Shown piece after piece: positions 16,491 through 25,545 of a stretch of DNA of 64,000 nt; the first letter of the stretch is position 1; each line of letters opens with the position of its first letter. The notes beneath the pieces are model-generated. The model searched no databases. It saw only the letters and a program-made list of their open reading frames with translations, and was not told the DNA's origin. The position numbers were made by a program, and so were the translations under genes. The stretch spans positions 1-64,000 of the forward strand of contig QFQP01000011.1 of the NCBI GenBank assembly GCA_003243425.1. The letters run 5' to 3'. Origin of the DNA: Archangium gephyra. GTDB taxonomy: Bacteria; Myxococcota; Myxococcia; Myxococcales; Myxococcaceae.

Positions 16491-17712
16491 ACGAACACGA
16501 GCGGCCGTCCCCTTCATGCTTGCCGTCGTCGGCAGCCTCCCGTTTCTCATCTGGGGTGCGGCGAACGTGCCGTACTGGGACGACTGGGAAGTCTGCCGGC
16601 CGCTCCTCGGAGCGATCGGGTGGTGGAGATGGATTGCTGAGCCGCACATCGATCACGTGATGCCGGTGCCGCGGCTGTTGTTGGCGCTCTCAGCGAAGGC
16701 CGGCCTGCTCTCCCCGAGGCTCGAACAGTGGGTGGGCGCGCTGTGTCTCGTCGCCGCCACCAGCCGTCTCGCGCGCGACCTCGCTAGCAGCGCAGGCATC
16801 GTCGAAGCCTGCGTCGTGGCCGTGGCCCTCGGGGCGACGAGCGCCTGGGAGAACATGACGATGGGTTGGCAGTTTCACCTGCTCCTGGCCTTCGCGCTCA
16901 GCACCGCGGCGTTGCGCACGGTCTTCGAGAGGCCGTTGCTGGCGACCGCGCTCTCATGGGTTGCCTCGTTCTGTTACGCAGGTTCGCTCGCGGCGTTGCC
17001 AGTGGTGCTCCTGGCCTCGGTCCGGGTGAAGACGTCACTGCGGAGACGGCTCGTGATGGCCGCGATCTGGGTGTTCGGAGTCATCGGCTTTCTGCTGTTG
17101 CGACAGCTCCCCTCGGAGATCGACGCCACGATCGAAGGGCTTCGACCGGAGAGTGGCGCTCGTCACGAGCCGGCGCTGTGGCTGCTGCACGCCGTGCAGT
17201 TGGTGGGCGCAGCGTTCGTGCCGGTCAAGTCGTCGCCCGCGGCGTGCCTCGCGGTGGGCCTCGCGGTGCTCACGACGGCTATCGTCACCTGCGTTCAGCG
17301 TCGGTCAGCCATCGGCTCGCTGATGATTCTCACGGTGGTCGGCTACAGCCTCGCGGTGGCCTGGGGGCGCCTTCAGTGGGGCGAGGCGCTGCTCGACGTG
17401 AGCCGGTACTTCACGTTTCCGCGACTCCTCGCGTATCCAATCGCGTTGGCGACCCGCGTGACGCGTGCGAACGCGGCGTTGAGCGCGCTGCTGGTGGTCC
17501 TCGTCGGCATTTCCTGGGTGTCGGTGTTCCCGCTGGCGCGTCAGCGCTCCGTCGAGAACGACCAAGCGTACTGCTGTGCACGCGCAGAAGCTTCACGGCG
17601 GGTCGAGCACCTCGCGGAGATCGCACCCAACGCGGAGCGCGCTACGGCGTGTCTCGATTCGCAGCCGGCGATCTTCCCGACGTGCGATGCGAACGCGTGC
17701 TCCGCCCCATGA
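16483..17712 (+). CDS. Polytopic membrane protein, unknown function
   Basis: This 409-aa protein starts at ATG 16483 inside the end of the preceding gene. It has about nine to ten hydrophobic helices, and a conserved-looking periplasmic loop after the first helix contains NVPYWDDWEVCRPLL and EPHIDHVMPVPRLLL. Acidic DDW-type residues in the first loop, followed by a polytopic body, recall GT-C glycosyltransferases and related putative O-antigen or polyprenol-dependent transferases, but this is only an inference. The C-terminal tail has four cysteines. It is followed by a hairpin terminator shared with the convergent lipoprotein gene. Confidence 0.68.
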   Translation: MSERTRAAVPFMLAVVGSLPFLIWGAANVPYWDDWEVCRPLLGAIGWWRWIAEPHIDHVMPVPRLLLALSAKAGLLSPRLEQWVGALCLVAATSRLARDLASSAGIVEACVVAVALGATSAWENMTMGWQFHLLLAFALSTAALRTVFERPLLATALSWVASFCYAGSLAALPVVLLASVRVKTSLRRRLVMAAIWVFGVIGFLLLRQLPSEIDATIEGLRPESGARHEPALWLLHAVQLVGAAFVPVKSSPAACLAVGLAVLTTAIVTCVQRRSAIGSLMILTVVGYSLAVAWGRLQWGEALLDVSRYFTFPRLLAYPIALATRVTRANAALSALLVVLVGISWVSVFPLARQRSVENDQAYCCARAEASRRVEHLAEIAPNAERATACLDSQPAIFPTCDANACSAP

Positions 17713-17742
17713 CGCGAAGCCTGTCGAGCGTGTGCAAATGAA

Positions 17743-17773
17743 AACGGCGCCCGGGGAAACCCAGGGCGCCGTT
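17743..17773 (-). terminator. Bidirectional-type terminator hairpin
   Basis: A perfect 10-bp stem (AACGGCGCCC pairing with GGGCGCCGTT) encloses an 11-base loop. On the minus strand it is followed by TTTTCATTT, making it a good intrinsic terminator for the lipoprotein gene at 17797. On the plus strand the following CTTGTTC is weaker, but the hairpin could also stop transcription from 17712. Confidence 0.82.
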
Positions 17774-17796
17774 CTTGTTCTACCGACTGCGGTGAA

Positions 17797-18348
17797 TCAC
17801 TCGCAGTTGGGGTTGTCCGTCAGCTGCGACAGATCGCAGTAGGTCGCGTTGAAGCCGCCCTTCAAGCTCCCGTCACCGAACGTGACGTCGAACGTGCCGT
17901 TCGCGGTACCGCCAGTCTCAGCCTTCAGGTTCGTGAGCTTGATGAGGCCGCTCTTGCCGTTGCCTGCGTTGTTGCTGATGGTGTCGGCGCACGACGAATC
18001 TTCACGGGAGAAAGTAACGCTGGCCTTGTTGCCGTTGCTGAACGCGTCCGAGGTGACGGTGTATTCGCCCTGATCGGGAGCCAGCAGCTTCAGATCAGCG
18101 ATGCGGTACATCACGAAGGTCAAGCTCGTCGCGCCCTTCGGGCGGCGATTGGCCTTGAACTTGTCGCAAAGGTTCGGCTGGTCCGACATCGCGACGAGCA
18201 GGAAGTTGTTCTTTCCGTCGTCGTCCTTCGTCACGCCGAAGATTGCGTCAGCAACCGCGAGGTTGTGGCCGGCGACCTTGCCCTCCGCCGAACCCGCGCA
18301 ACCAACCAAACCCGTCATCAACAGTGCAACAACCAGAATACGAGCCAT
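17797..18348 (-). CDS. Lipoprotein, unknown function
   Basis: This 183-aa lipoprotein starts at ATG 18348, preceded by an AGGGAGA ribosome-binding site. The signal peptide MARILVVALLMTGLVGC has a lipobox with Cys17. The mature part is beta-rich and contains four more cysteines (CDKF, CADT, CDLS and CE), probably forming disulfides. Polar Asn/Gly/Asp stretches suggest a secreted beta-sandwich, but no family was recognised. It lies downstream of the ftsZ terminator, so it is a separate transcription unit with its own terminator. Confidence 0.8.
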   Translation of the reverse strand: MARILVVALLMTGLVGCAGSAEGKVAGHNLAVADAIFGVTKDDDGKNNFLLVAMSDQPNLCDKFKANRRPKGATSLTFVMYRIADLKLLAPDQGEYTVTSDAFSNGNKASVTFSREDSSCADTISNNAGNGKSGLIKLTNLKAETGGTANGTFDVTFGDGSLKGGFNATYCDLSQLTDNPNCE

Positions 18349-18415
18349 GTGTGTGGTTCTCCCTTTGAGATGAAAAGCGACGTGATGTGTACGGCCTCGC
18401 TGCCCACCACGGAAG

Positions 18416-18459
18416 AAAAACCAAAGGCGGCCCGGGCACATCGCCCGAGTCGCCTCTGG
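18416..18459 (-). terminator. Intrinsic terminator of the dcw operon after ftsZ
   Basis: A long GC-rich stem pairs 18421-18437 with 18443-18459, with a few mismatches and a five-base loop. On the minus strand it is followed directly by TTTTTCTTCC. It lies 31 bp past the ftsZ stop and should end dcw transcription before the lipoprotein gene. Confidence 0.85.
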
Positions 18460-18489
18460 TCCTTTCCGGGGAGGGAAAGCTGCTGCGAA

Positions 18490-19764
18490 TTACGGCATCT
18501 CGGTGTGACCCTGACGGCGCAGGAACGTGGGGATGTCGTACTGCTCATCGTCCAGGTTCACGTCGCGCGCGCTGGTAAGACGCGTGGGCGGGCTGACGCG
18601 GTGCTCGCCCGAGAGTGAGCGCGTGGGCGCGGGCGTCGGGCTCGAACGGCCCGGCACCAGCGACGCGATCTCGCTCGGAGAATTGAGCGACGGCGCGACG
18701 ACCGACACGGGCATCGCAGGCGCCGCGGTGATCGACGGCGAGCTGCGCAGCAACGACTGCTGCTGCGGGCGCGGCGCTTCCACGGCCGCCACCCGACGCG
18801 GCGCCACTTCACGCGACACGAAGCCCGTCGCGATGACGGTGATCTTCACCTCGTCGTTCGCGCCTTCGTCGACCAGCGAACCGAAGATGATGTTCGCTTC
18901 GGGATCCGCCGAGTCCTGCGCGATGCAGATGGCCTCGTTGATCTCCTGCAGCGTGATGTCGCGCCCCGCGGTGATGTTGATGAGCAGGCCACGCGCGCCG
19001 TCGATGCTGACGTCCTCGAGCAACGGCGACGAGATCGCCTGCTCCATGGCGCGCAGCGCACGCTTCTCACCCGACGCGCGGCCGGTGCCCATGAGCGCCA
19101 GGCCCTGCTCGCCCATGATGGTCTTCACGTCGGCAAAATCGACGTTGATGTACCCGTGGTACTGGATGAGATCCGAGATGCCCTGCACGGCGTGCAGCAG
19201 CACTTCGTCAGCCTTGCGGAACGAGTCGAGCAGCGGCAACGGCTCGGCCGACATCGTCAGCAGGCGCTGATTGGGAATGGTGATGAGCGTGTCGACGGCG
19301 GCCTTGAGCTCCTGCAAGCCCTGCTCCGCGGCCTTGCGGCGACGGTTGCCCTCGAACATGAACGGCTTGGTGACGACGCCGACGGTGAGCGCGCCGAGCT
19401 CACGCGCGATGTCGGCGACCACCGGAGCCGCGCCCGTGCCCGTACCGCCACCCATGCCCGCGGTGACGAAGACCATGTCGGCGCCTTCGAGCAGCCGCGC
19501 GATGTCTTCGCGTGACTCGGTGGCAGCCTGACGGCCCATTTCCGGGTTGGCGCCGGCGCCGAGGCCACGCGTGAGCTCCTTGCCGATCTGCATGCGCACC
19601 GGCGCCTTGTTGGCCGCCAATGCCTGCACGTCGGTGTTGAGCGCGATGAAGTCGACGCGCTCGAGGCCTGACGCGATCATGGTGTTGACCGCGTTGCAGC
19701 CCGCACCGCCCACGCCGACGACGCGAATCTTCGCTGCCTGCTTGCTCTGTTCGAACTGGTCCAT
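18490..19764 (-). CDS. ftsZ: Cell division protein FtsZ
   Basis: FtsZ is the tubulin-like GTPase that forms the division ring. The 424-aa product has the N-terminal GVGGAGCNAVNTM, the tubulin signature GMGGGTGTGAAP, the synergy-loop region (NVDFADVKTIM) and a C-terminal domain ending at about residue 318. A Pro/Ser/Arg-rich linker of about 90 residues leads to the conserved C-terminal peptide DIPTFLRRQ, which contacts FtsA and ZipA-like partners. It is the last gene of the cluster. The 122-bp gap before it contains an element also found before ftsQ, consistent with an extra ftsZ promoter. Confidence 0.97.
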   Translation of the reverse strand: MDQFEQSKQAAKIRVVGVGGAGCNAVNTMIASGLERVDFIALNTDVQALAANKAPVRMQIGKELTRGLGAGANPEMGRQAATESREDIARLLEGADMVFVTAGMGGGTGTGAAPVVADIARELGALTVGVVTKPFMFEGNRRRKAAEQGLQELKAAVDTLITIPNQRLLTMSAEPLPLLDSFRKADEVLLHAVQGISDLIQYHGYINVDFADVKTIMGEQGLALMGTGRASGEKRALRAMEQAISSPLLEDVSIDGARGLLINITAGRDITLQEINEAICIAQDSADPEANIIFGSLVDEGANDEVKITVIATGFVSREVAPRRVAAVEAPRPQQQSLLRSSPSITAAPAMPVSVVAPSLNSPSEIASLVPGRSSPTPAPTRSLSGEHRVSPPTRLTSARDVNLDDEQYDIPTFLRRQGHTEMP

Positions 19765-19813
19765 GGTGGAGTCCTTCTTGAAAGTTGGTGTCAGCTTGGT
19801 GCGGCCAGAGAGG

Positions 19814-19847
19814 CCCGCAAGTTTTCAGCTATGTGGCTGTTGCAGTC
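19814..19847 (-). promoter_or_regulatory. Repeated dcw element, copy upstream of ftsZ
   Basis: On the minus strand this reads GACTGCAACAGCCACATAGC then TGAAAACTTGCGGG. It matches the element upstream of ftsQ at 22043-22082 in its CAGCCACATA core and in the AAAA-TTGCGGG segment, with a 6-base gap difference. It sits in the 122-bp ftsA-ftsZ gap, 50 bases from the ftsZ start. A promoter or regulator site is likely; no standard -35/-10 pair was assigned. Confidence 0.55.
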
Positions 19848-19886
19848 GGGGGCCCCGGTGACGGCGCCCCTCTCCCCGGTGGCTCT

Positions 19887-21119
19887 TCAGAAGACTTCCT
19901 GGAGCCACTCGCCCATGCGGCGCTTCACCTTCTTGAAGACGTTCTCCTCGCGGATGCGGAACATGCTGCGGTCCTGGTGACGCGCGCCGTAGACCACGAG
20001 GCCGACGCCGGTCGCGTACACCGGGCTCTTCACCACGTCGACGAGGCCGCCGATGCCGCGCGGCACGCCACGGCGCACCGGCACGCCCATGATTTCTTCG
20101 GCGAGCTCCGTCATGCCGGGCAGCAACGTCGAGCCGCCGGTGATGACCACGCCCGAGGTGAGCAGCTCAGAGAAGCCGTTGCGCTCCACTTCGTGGTGCA
20201 CGAGCTGGAAGATCTCTTCGACGCGCGGCTCGAGGATCTCCGAGAGGATCTGCCGACCCATGGCGCGGGCTTCGCGGCCGCCGACCGACGGCACTTCGAT
20301 CATGTCGGCCTTGTCGACGAGTGACGTGAGCGCGCAGCCGTACTTCTGCTTGATGCGCTCGGCGTGCTCGGTGGGCGTACGCAGGCCGACCGCGATGTCG
20401 TTGGTCAGGTTGTGACCGCCGAGCGCGATGACCGCGGTGTGCACGATCGACCCATTCTGGAAGATCGCGATGTCGGTGGTGCCGCCGCCGATGTCGACGA
20501 GGCACACGCCGAGCTCCTTCTCCTCTTCGGTGAGCACCGCTTCGCTCGAGGCGAGCGGCTGCAGCACGATGTCAGAGACGTTCAAGCCCGCGCGGTTCGC
20601 GCACTTGATGATGTTCTGCGCCGACGCCACGGCGCCGGTGACGATGTGCACCTTGGCCTCGAGGCGCGCGCCGGTCATGCCCAGCGGTTCACGAATGCCG
20701 CCCTGGTCATCGACGATGAACTCCTGCGGGAGCACGTGGATGACTTCGCGGTCGACGGGGATGTTCACCGTCTTGGCCTGCTCGATGACGCGCGCGACGT
20801 CGGCCTCACGAACCTCGCGGTCCTTGAGCGCGACCACGCCGCGGCCACCGAAGGACTTCACGTGGCCACCAGCGATGCCGGTGTAGACGTGGGTGATCTC
20901 CGTGCCGGCCATGGCTTCGGCTTCGTCGATGGCGCGCTGAATGGAGTTCACGGTCGTCTCGATGTTGACGACCACGCCCTTGCGCAGGCCCTTCGACGGG
21001 TGCGAGCCGATGCCGATGATGTCGATGCCTTCGTCGGTCAGCTCGCCGACGATGGCGCAGATCTTCGTGGTGCCGATGTCGAGGCCGACGAGGATCTCTC
21101 CGTCCTTCTTGCTTGCCAT
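19887..21119 (-). CDS. ftsA: Cell division protein FtsA
   Basis: FtsA is the actin-like membrane tether for FtsZ. The ATG at 21119 (410 aa, MASKKDGEILVGLDIGTTK) has a strong GGGAGGAG ribosome-binding site eight bases away, and is preferred to an ORF extension of 77 codons. Actin-superfamily motifs are clear: phosphate-1 LDIGTTKICAIVGE, phosphate-2 CLVDIGGGTTDIAIF and adenosine VVITGGSTLLPGM. The last 20 residues (NVFKKVKRRMGEWLQEVF) form the amphipathic membrane-targeting helix. It follows ftsQ after 58 bp. Confidence 0.96.
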   Translation of the reverse strand: MASKKDGEILVGLDIGTTKICAIVGELTDEGIDIIGIGSHPSKGLRKGVVVNIETTVNSIQRAIDEAEAMAGTEITHVYTGIAGGHVKSFGGRGVVALKDREVREADVARVIEQAKTVNIPVDREVIHVLPQEFIVDDQGGIREPLGMTGARLEAKVHIVTGAVASAQNIIKCANRAGLNVSDIVLQPLASSEAVLTEEEKELGVCLVDIGGGTTDIAIFQNGSIVHTAVIALGGHNLTNDIAVGLRTPTEHAERIKQKYGCALTSLVDKADMIEVPSVGGREARAMGRQILSEILEPRVEEIFQLVHHEVERNGFSELLTSGVVITGGSTLLPGMTELAEEIMGVPVRRGVPRGIGGLVDVVKSPVYATGVGLVVYGARHQDRSMFRIREENVFKKVKRRMGEWLQEVF

Positions 21120-21177
21120 GTCTTTCGCTCCTCCCTCTTTCGAGGCGAAGTAGTTCAACGCCGCTTCGAGACCCCTC

Positions 21178-22017
21178 TCAGGGCTTCTTCGCGGAGATCT
21201 GCACTGCCACCCAGGAAGGGCGCGCGCGGTTGTCGAGGCGAATGACCTCGGCGACCATGGAACGAGCAACGAGCTCCTTCCGAACGCGGGCGAGCCGAAC
21301 CAACTTGGCCGGCACGTCCCCTTCCCCAAATTCGATTTCCTGTCCGTCACACGTGACTCCCGTCACGCCTTCGGGATGCAGGTTCACTTCAGAAAGCGGC
21401 TGCTTCTTCACCAGCGGCTCGCTGGCGTAGGCGTCGATGAGCGCCACGGCCTGACGGAGCTTCTCGAGCGCGTCTTCGCGCTTCTCGGTGAAGAGCTCGC
21501 GATCGATGCCGGTCACCAGCGGCAGGTCGAACGAGTCGCCGGCCTTGATGCGCTTGAAGGGCTCCGAGACTTCGTTCACCAGGTACAGATCGCCGATCGA
21601 CAGCAGCGCCACGGCGCGGTGCTCCTCGATGGAGATGGTGAGCGACTGCGGGAAGTGGCGCGTGACGGTGACCGACTTCACCCACGGGTGCGCGGCGATC
21701 GAGCGCTCCATCGCCCGCGTGTCCATGGTCCACAGGTTCTGACCGAGCGAGATGGCGGCGAGCCGCGCGAGCTCGACGTCGGTGGCGTTTTCCTGCCCGA
21801 CGACGGTGACCTTCTTGAGCCCGAAGGTCGGCGTGGTGCGCGCCCAGGCAACACCGTGAATGGTGCCGAAGAAGATCGCCACGGAAGCGCACAGCAGACC
21901 GAGCACCTTGAGCACCACCGGCCCATGATTCGTCGCGGCGGCTTTGAGCTCGCCCGTCTTTTTGGCCGCGTCGACGCGGCGTCGGTTGCGCTTCGTGGAG
22001 AACATCGGTGGATTCAC
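21178..22017 (-). CDS. ftsQ: Cell division protein FtsQ/DivIB
   Basis: FtsQ is a bitopic divisome protein that links FtsL/FtsB to FtsA and FtsK. The 279-aa product begins at GTG with a basic cytoplasmic tail, one transmembrane helix at about residues 35-58, then the POTRA domain (FGLKKVTVVGQENATDVELARLA) and the beta domain with AAHPWVKSVTVTRHFPQSLTISIEEHRAVALL. An internal ATG at codon 5 is also possible. The 63-bp gap before it carries the repeated element. A ddl gene, often found just upstream, is absent here. Confidence 0.93.
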   Translation of the reverse strand: MNPPMFSTKRNRRRVDAAKKTGELKAAATNHGPVVLKVLGLLCASVAIFFGTIHGVAWARTTPTFGLKKVTVVGQENATDVELARLAAISLGQNLWTMDTRAMERSIAAHPWVKSVTVTRHFPQSLTISIEEHRAVALLSIGDLYLVNEVSEPFKRIKAGDSFDLPLVTGIDRELFTEKREDALEKLRQAVALIDAYASEPLVKKQPLSEVNLHPEGVTGVTCDGQEIEFGEGDVPAKLVRLARVRKELVARSMVAEVIRLDNRARPSWVAVQISAKKP

Positions 22018-22042
22018 GCCATCGTCAGCTGAGGTGGGCGCC

Positions 22043-22082
22043 CCCGCAATTTTTCGACCACAGATATGTGGCTGTAGCGGTC
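22043..22082 (-). promoter_or_regulatory. Repeated dcw element, copy upstream of ftsQ
   Basis: On the minus strand this reads GACCGCTACAGCCACATATC, then TGTGGTCGAAAAATTGCGGG. The CCACA-TATC-TGTGG part is a short inverted repeat. The CAGCCACATA and TTGCGGG segments are shared with the element upstream of ftsZ. It overlaps the last two bases of murB and lies 25 bases before the ftsQ start. Confidence 0.55.
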
Positions 22083-22968
22083 AGGGGTGGTCATTCAGGA
22101 ACCTTCCAATGCGCTTCACCTCCGGCGTGAGGGTGACTCCGGTGCTCTCGAGGACGCGCTTCTGGGCTTCGGCCATGAGACCGGCGACGTCGGCGGCCGT
22201 GGCGTTGCCGAGGTTCACGATCCAGTTGGCGTGCTTTTCAGAGATCTGCGCGTCGCCGATACGGTGGCCCTTGAGCTTCACCTGCTCGATGAGCGCGCCG
22301 GCGAAATGGCCCGGCGGGTTGGTGAAGACGGAGCCGAAGTTGGGCTGCGAGAGCGGCTGGGTGCGCTTTCGGTAGCCGAGGTCGGCGTTCATCTTCTCCT
22401 TCGATTCGCTCATGTCGCCGCGGCGGAGGTTGAAGCGGATACGGGTGACGACGGCGCCGGCCGGAAGATCGGTGTGCCGGTAGCGGTAGGTGAGGCCGCT
22501 GACCCAACCGAGGCCATCCGAGGTCGCGAGCTCGACTGCTTCGATGACGGTCATCGCCTCGCCGTTCTTCGTGCCGGCGTTCATCGCGGTCGCGCCGCCG
22601 AGCGTCCCGGGAACTCCGGCGAGGAACTCGGCTCCGACGAGCTGGTACTTCGTCATCAACGTGACGAGGCGCGAGATGGCGGAGCCCGCGTTCACCGTGA
22701 TGCGCGTGTCGTCGACCTCTTCGGGGAAGTAGTCGTTGTTGAGCTTGAGCGTGATGCCGGGCACACCGAGGTCGCCGACGAGCGTGTTGGCGCCGCCGCC
22801 GAGGACGGTGACGGAAATGTTCTCTTGCTTCGCGAAGGCGAGCACCTTCACGAGCGAGTCGGCAGTTGCTGGGCGGACGAGGTTCTCAGCGGCACCGCCG
22901 ACGCGCACGGAAGTCCACGGCGCGAGGGGCGCGTTCTTCGTCAGCTCCTGTGAAGTGAGGAAGTTCAC
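22081..22968 (-). CDS. murB: UDP-N-acetylmuramate dehydrogenase MurB
   Basis: MurB reduces UDP-GlcNAc-enolpyruvate to UDP-MurNAc using FAD and NADPH. The chosen GTG at 22968 gives 295 aa starting MNFLTSQELTKNAPLAPWTSVRVGG, with GGAGTGGG seven bases upstream; earlier GTG starts up to 23016, overlapping murC, cannot be excluded. Motifs include the FAD-binding VLGGGANTLVGD and AGVPGTLGGATAMNAG, the active-site Arg in YRYRHTD, the catalytic Ser in NFGSVFTNP and the catalytic Glu in TLTPEVKRIG. The short NFGSVF form matches type II MurB. Confidence 0.94.
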   Translation of the reverse strand: MNFLTSQELTKNAPLAPWTSVRVGGAAENLVRPATADSLVKVLAFAKQENISVTVLGGGANTLVGDLGVPGITLKLNNDYFPEEVDDTRITVNAGSAISRLVTLMTKYQLVGAEFLAGVPGTLGGATAMNAGTKNGEAMTVIEAVELATSDGLGWVSGLTYRYRHTDLPAGAVVTRIRFNLRRGDMSESKEKMNADLGYRKRTQPLSQPNFGSVFTNPPGHFAGALIEQVKLKGHRIGDAQISEKHANWIVNLGNATAADVAGLMAEAQKRVLESTGVTLTPEVKRIGRFLNDHP

Positions 22969-23005
22969 GGAAACGCCCACTCCGCGCGAATCGGTGAGAG
23001 CGAAC

Positions 23006-24397
23006 TCACGGCCCACCCAATGACGTGAGCAGCTCCGGCCCGGTGTACGTGATGTCGCCCGCGCCCAGAGTGATGACGATGTCACCCGGCTGCAGTCGCG
23101 AATTCAGCGCCTTCACGAGATCAGTCCGCTTCTCAACGAAGGTGACGTCGGGATGTCCGTGCGCGCGCACCGCTTCCGCCAACTTCTCCGACGTCACGCC
23201 TTCAATCGGCTCTTCGCCCGCCGCGTAGATGTTGGTGAGGAACAGCACGTCGGCGTCGTTGAACGACGTGCAGAACTCTTCGAACAGGTCGTGCGTGCGC
23301 GTGTACCGGTGCGGCTGGAACGCAGCGACGATGCGGCGGCCAAACGCCTTCCGCGCACCGGCCAGGGTCGCCTTCACTTCGGTGGGGTGGTGACCGTAGT
23401 CATCGACCACCGTGATGCCCTTCGCCTCACCCTTGACGGTGAACCGGCGCTGCACGCCACCGAAGTTCTCGAGCGCGGTGCGAACCGTATCGAGCGGAAT
23501 ATCCAGCTCATCCGCGACCGCGATCACCGCCAGCGCGTTCATCGCGTTGTGCGCGCCGACCATCTGCACGGTGAACTCGCCGAGGTCGACGTCACGCCTG
23601 AACGCGCGGAACTTCGTCTTGAACCCGTCGAGCGCCACGCCTTCGAGCCGGTAGTCGGCCGCGTGTGAGCTGCCGTAGGTCACGAACCGTTTCTCGATGT
23701 GCGGCAACAACGCCTGCACGTTGGGATGATCGAGACACAGAACGTTGAGCCCGTAGAACGGGACCCGATTGCAGAACTCGATGAACGCGTTCTTGAGCGC
23801 GTCGAGCGTCTGGTAGTGGTCCATGTGTTCGGGGTCGATGTTGGTGACCACCGAAATGCTCGGGTGCAGATGGAGGAACGAGCCGTCGCTCTCGTCGGCC
23901 TCGACCACCATCAGCTCGCTCTTGCCGAGCTTGGCGTTGCTGCCGAGCACGTTGACCTTGCCGCCGACCACCGCCGTCGGGTCCAGCCCGGCAGCATTGA
24001 GAACGGTCGCGACCATCGAGGTGGTCGTCGTCTTTCCGTGCGAGCCGGCGATCGCCACCGCGTACTTGAGCCGCATCAACTCGGCGAGCATCTCGGCGCG
24101 AGGAATGACGGGGATCTTCTTGCGACGCGCGGCGACGACCTCCGGGTTGTCCTTCTTTACCGCCGACGAGATCACGACCACGTCGACGTCGGTGATGTTC
24201 TCTTCGCGATGGCCGGCGTCGATCTTTGCGCCCAACGACGCGAGCCGGCGCGTGACGTCCGACTCCTTCAGGTCAGAACCGCTCACCGCGTAGCCGAGGT
24301 TCAACAGCACTTCGGCGATGCCCGACATGCCGATGCCGCCGATGCCGACGAAGTGAACGCGCGCGGTGTTGCGCGACTTGAACCGGCTCGAAATCAT
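23006..24397 (-). CDS. murC: UDP-N-acetylmuramate-L-alanine ligase MurC
   Basis: MurC adds L-alanine to UDP-MurNAc. The ATG at 24397 gives 463 aa and overlaps the murG stop (ATGA). Motifs include the N-terminal HFVGIGGIGMSGIAE UDP-binding loop, the Mur-ligase P-loop AGSHGKTTTTSM, the EADESDGSF segment, the HNAMNALA region and the DDYGHHPTE motif, characteristic of MurC. Translation is coupled to murG upstream and probably to murB downstream. Confidence 0.96.
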   Translation of the reverse strand: MISSRFKSRNTARVHFVGIGGIGMSGIAEVLLNLGYAVSGSDLKESDVTRRLASLGAKIDAGHREENITDVDVVVISSAVKKDNPEVVAARRKKIPVIPRAEMLAELMRLKYAVAIAGSHGKTTTTSMVATVLNAAGLDPTAVVGGKVNVLGSNAKLGKSELMVVEADESDGSFLHLHPSISVVTNIDPEHMDHYQTLDALKNAFIEFCNRVPFYGLNVLCLDHPNVQALLPHIEKRFVTYGSSHAADYRLEGVALDGFKTKFRAFRRDVDLGEFTVQMVGAHNAMNALAVIAVADELDIPLDTVRTALENFGGVQRRFTVKGEAKGITVVDDYGHHPTEVKATLAGARKAFGRRIVAAFQPHRYTRTHDLFEEFCTSFNDADVLFLTNIYAAGEEPIEGVTSEKLAEAVRAHGHPDVTFVEKRTDLVKALNSRLQPGDIVITLGAGDITYTGPELLTSLGGP

Positions 24398-25545
24398 GAC
24401 TGCTTCTCCAGAGGTTTCGGACGCAGCGGCTCGCCAGCGCGCTTCTGCCCCGTGAGCGCGCCCCACTTCTCGAGGCACAGCTGCTGAAGCACGTCGGCGA
24501 TCTCTCGCGCGGCTTCGGGACGCCCCAGATTTCCGGCGGCCTTCTCCATCTTCGCGAGGCGCGCGGGGTCGTTCTTCAAGTCACGAATCGTCTTCGCGAG
24601 CAGCTCACCCGTCAGCTCGGCTTCGCGGAACATGAGCGCGGCGCCCGCATCGACGAGCGCCTTCGCGTTGACCGCTTGATGGTCATCGGTCGCGAACGGA
24701 AACGGCACGAGCACCGAGGCCTTCTTGCAGACGGTGAGCTCGGCAACCGTGGTCGCGCCCGCGCGGCAGACGACGAGGTCGGCGCCCAGGTACGCCCCGG
24801 CCATGTCGTCGATGAACTCCTTCACCTCCGCCGGGAACTGCTTGTCGGCGTAGCCCTTCTTCACCGTCTCGAGATCGTTCTTGCCGGTCTGGTGAACGAC
24901 GCGAATCGACTCCTTCAAATCGTCCAGGAAGGGCAACGCGTCGACGACGCGCGCGTTGAGACCACGCGCACCGAGCGAGCCGCCGAAGATCAGCAGCGTG
25001 AACTTCTCGTGCGTGTTCTTCGAGCGCAGGAAGTTCTCGAGCAGGCCACGGCGAATCGGGTTGCCGAGCACGTGCGCTTTGCCGCGCGGAAAGAACGCGC
25101 GCGCTTCGTCGAACGACAGAAACACCGCGTCGACCACCTTGCCGAGCACCTTGTTGGTGAAGCCGGGCAGCGCGTTCTGCTCCTGAATTCCGGTGGGAAT
25201 GCGAAGGAGCCACGCCATCAACACCACGGGGCCCGACGAGTAGCCGCCGACGCCGATCACCACGTCAGGCTGGTACTTCCGCAGCAACGAGAGCGCGTTG
25301 AGGAAGCTCAACGGCAACAGCAGCAGCCCGAGCAGCATCTTGACGACGCCCATGCCCTTGAGGCCGCGCGACTTGATGGCCTCGAACACGAACCCGTTCT
25401 GGGGAACGACGCGCGCTTCGAGACCGCGATCGGTGCCGACGAACACCACGTCATTCTTCGGGTGACGCGTGACCACCTCCTCCGCGAGCGCGATGCCCGG
25501 GAACAGGTGACCACCCGTACCGCCGCCGGCGATCAGCACTCTCAC
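24394..25545 (-). CDS. murG: Undecaprenyl-PP-MurNAc-pentapeptide GlcNAc transferase MurG
   Basis: MurG converts lipid I to lipid II at the inner face of the membrane. The GTG at 25545 gives 383 aa (MRVLIAGGGTGGHLFPG) and overlaps the ftsW stop by four bases. The G-loop GGGTGGHLFPG, a second loop GVGGYSSGPVV, the IQEQNALPG segment, the LIFGGSLGARGLN glycine loop and the CRAGATTVAEL UDP-sugar motif are all present. The C-terminus is about 20 residues longer than in E. coli, with a Lys/Arg-rich tail. Confidence 0.96.
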   Translation of the reverse strand: MRVLIAGGGTGGHLFPGIALAEEVVTRHPKNDVVFVGTDRGLEARVVPQNGFVFEAIKSRGLKGMGVVKMLLGLLLLPLSFLNALSLLRKYQPDVVIGVGGYSSGPVVLMAWLLRIPTGIQEQNALPGFTNKVLGKVVDAVFLSFDEARAFFPRGKAHVLGNPIRRGLLENFLRSKNTHEKFTLLIFGGSLGARGLNARVVDALPFLDDLKESIRVVHQTGKNDLETVKKGYADKQFPAEVKEFIDDMAGAYLGADLVVCRAGATTVAELTVCKKASVLVPFPFATDDHQAVNAKALVDAGAALMFREAELTGELLAKTIRDLKNDPARLAKMEKAAGNLGRPEAAREIADVLQQLCLEKWGALTGQKRAGEPLRPKPLEKQS

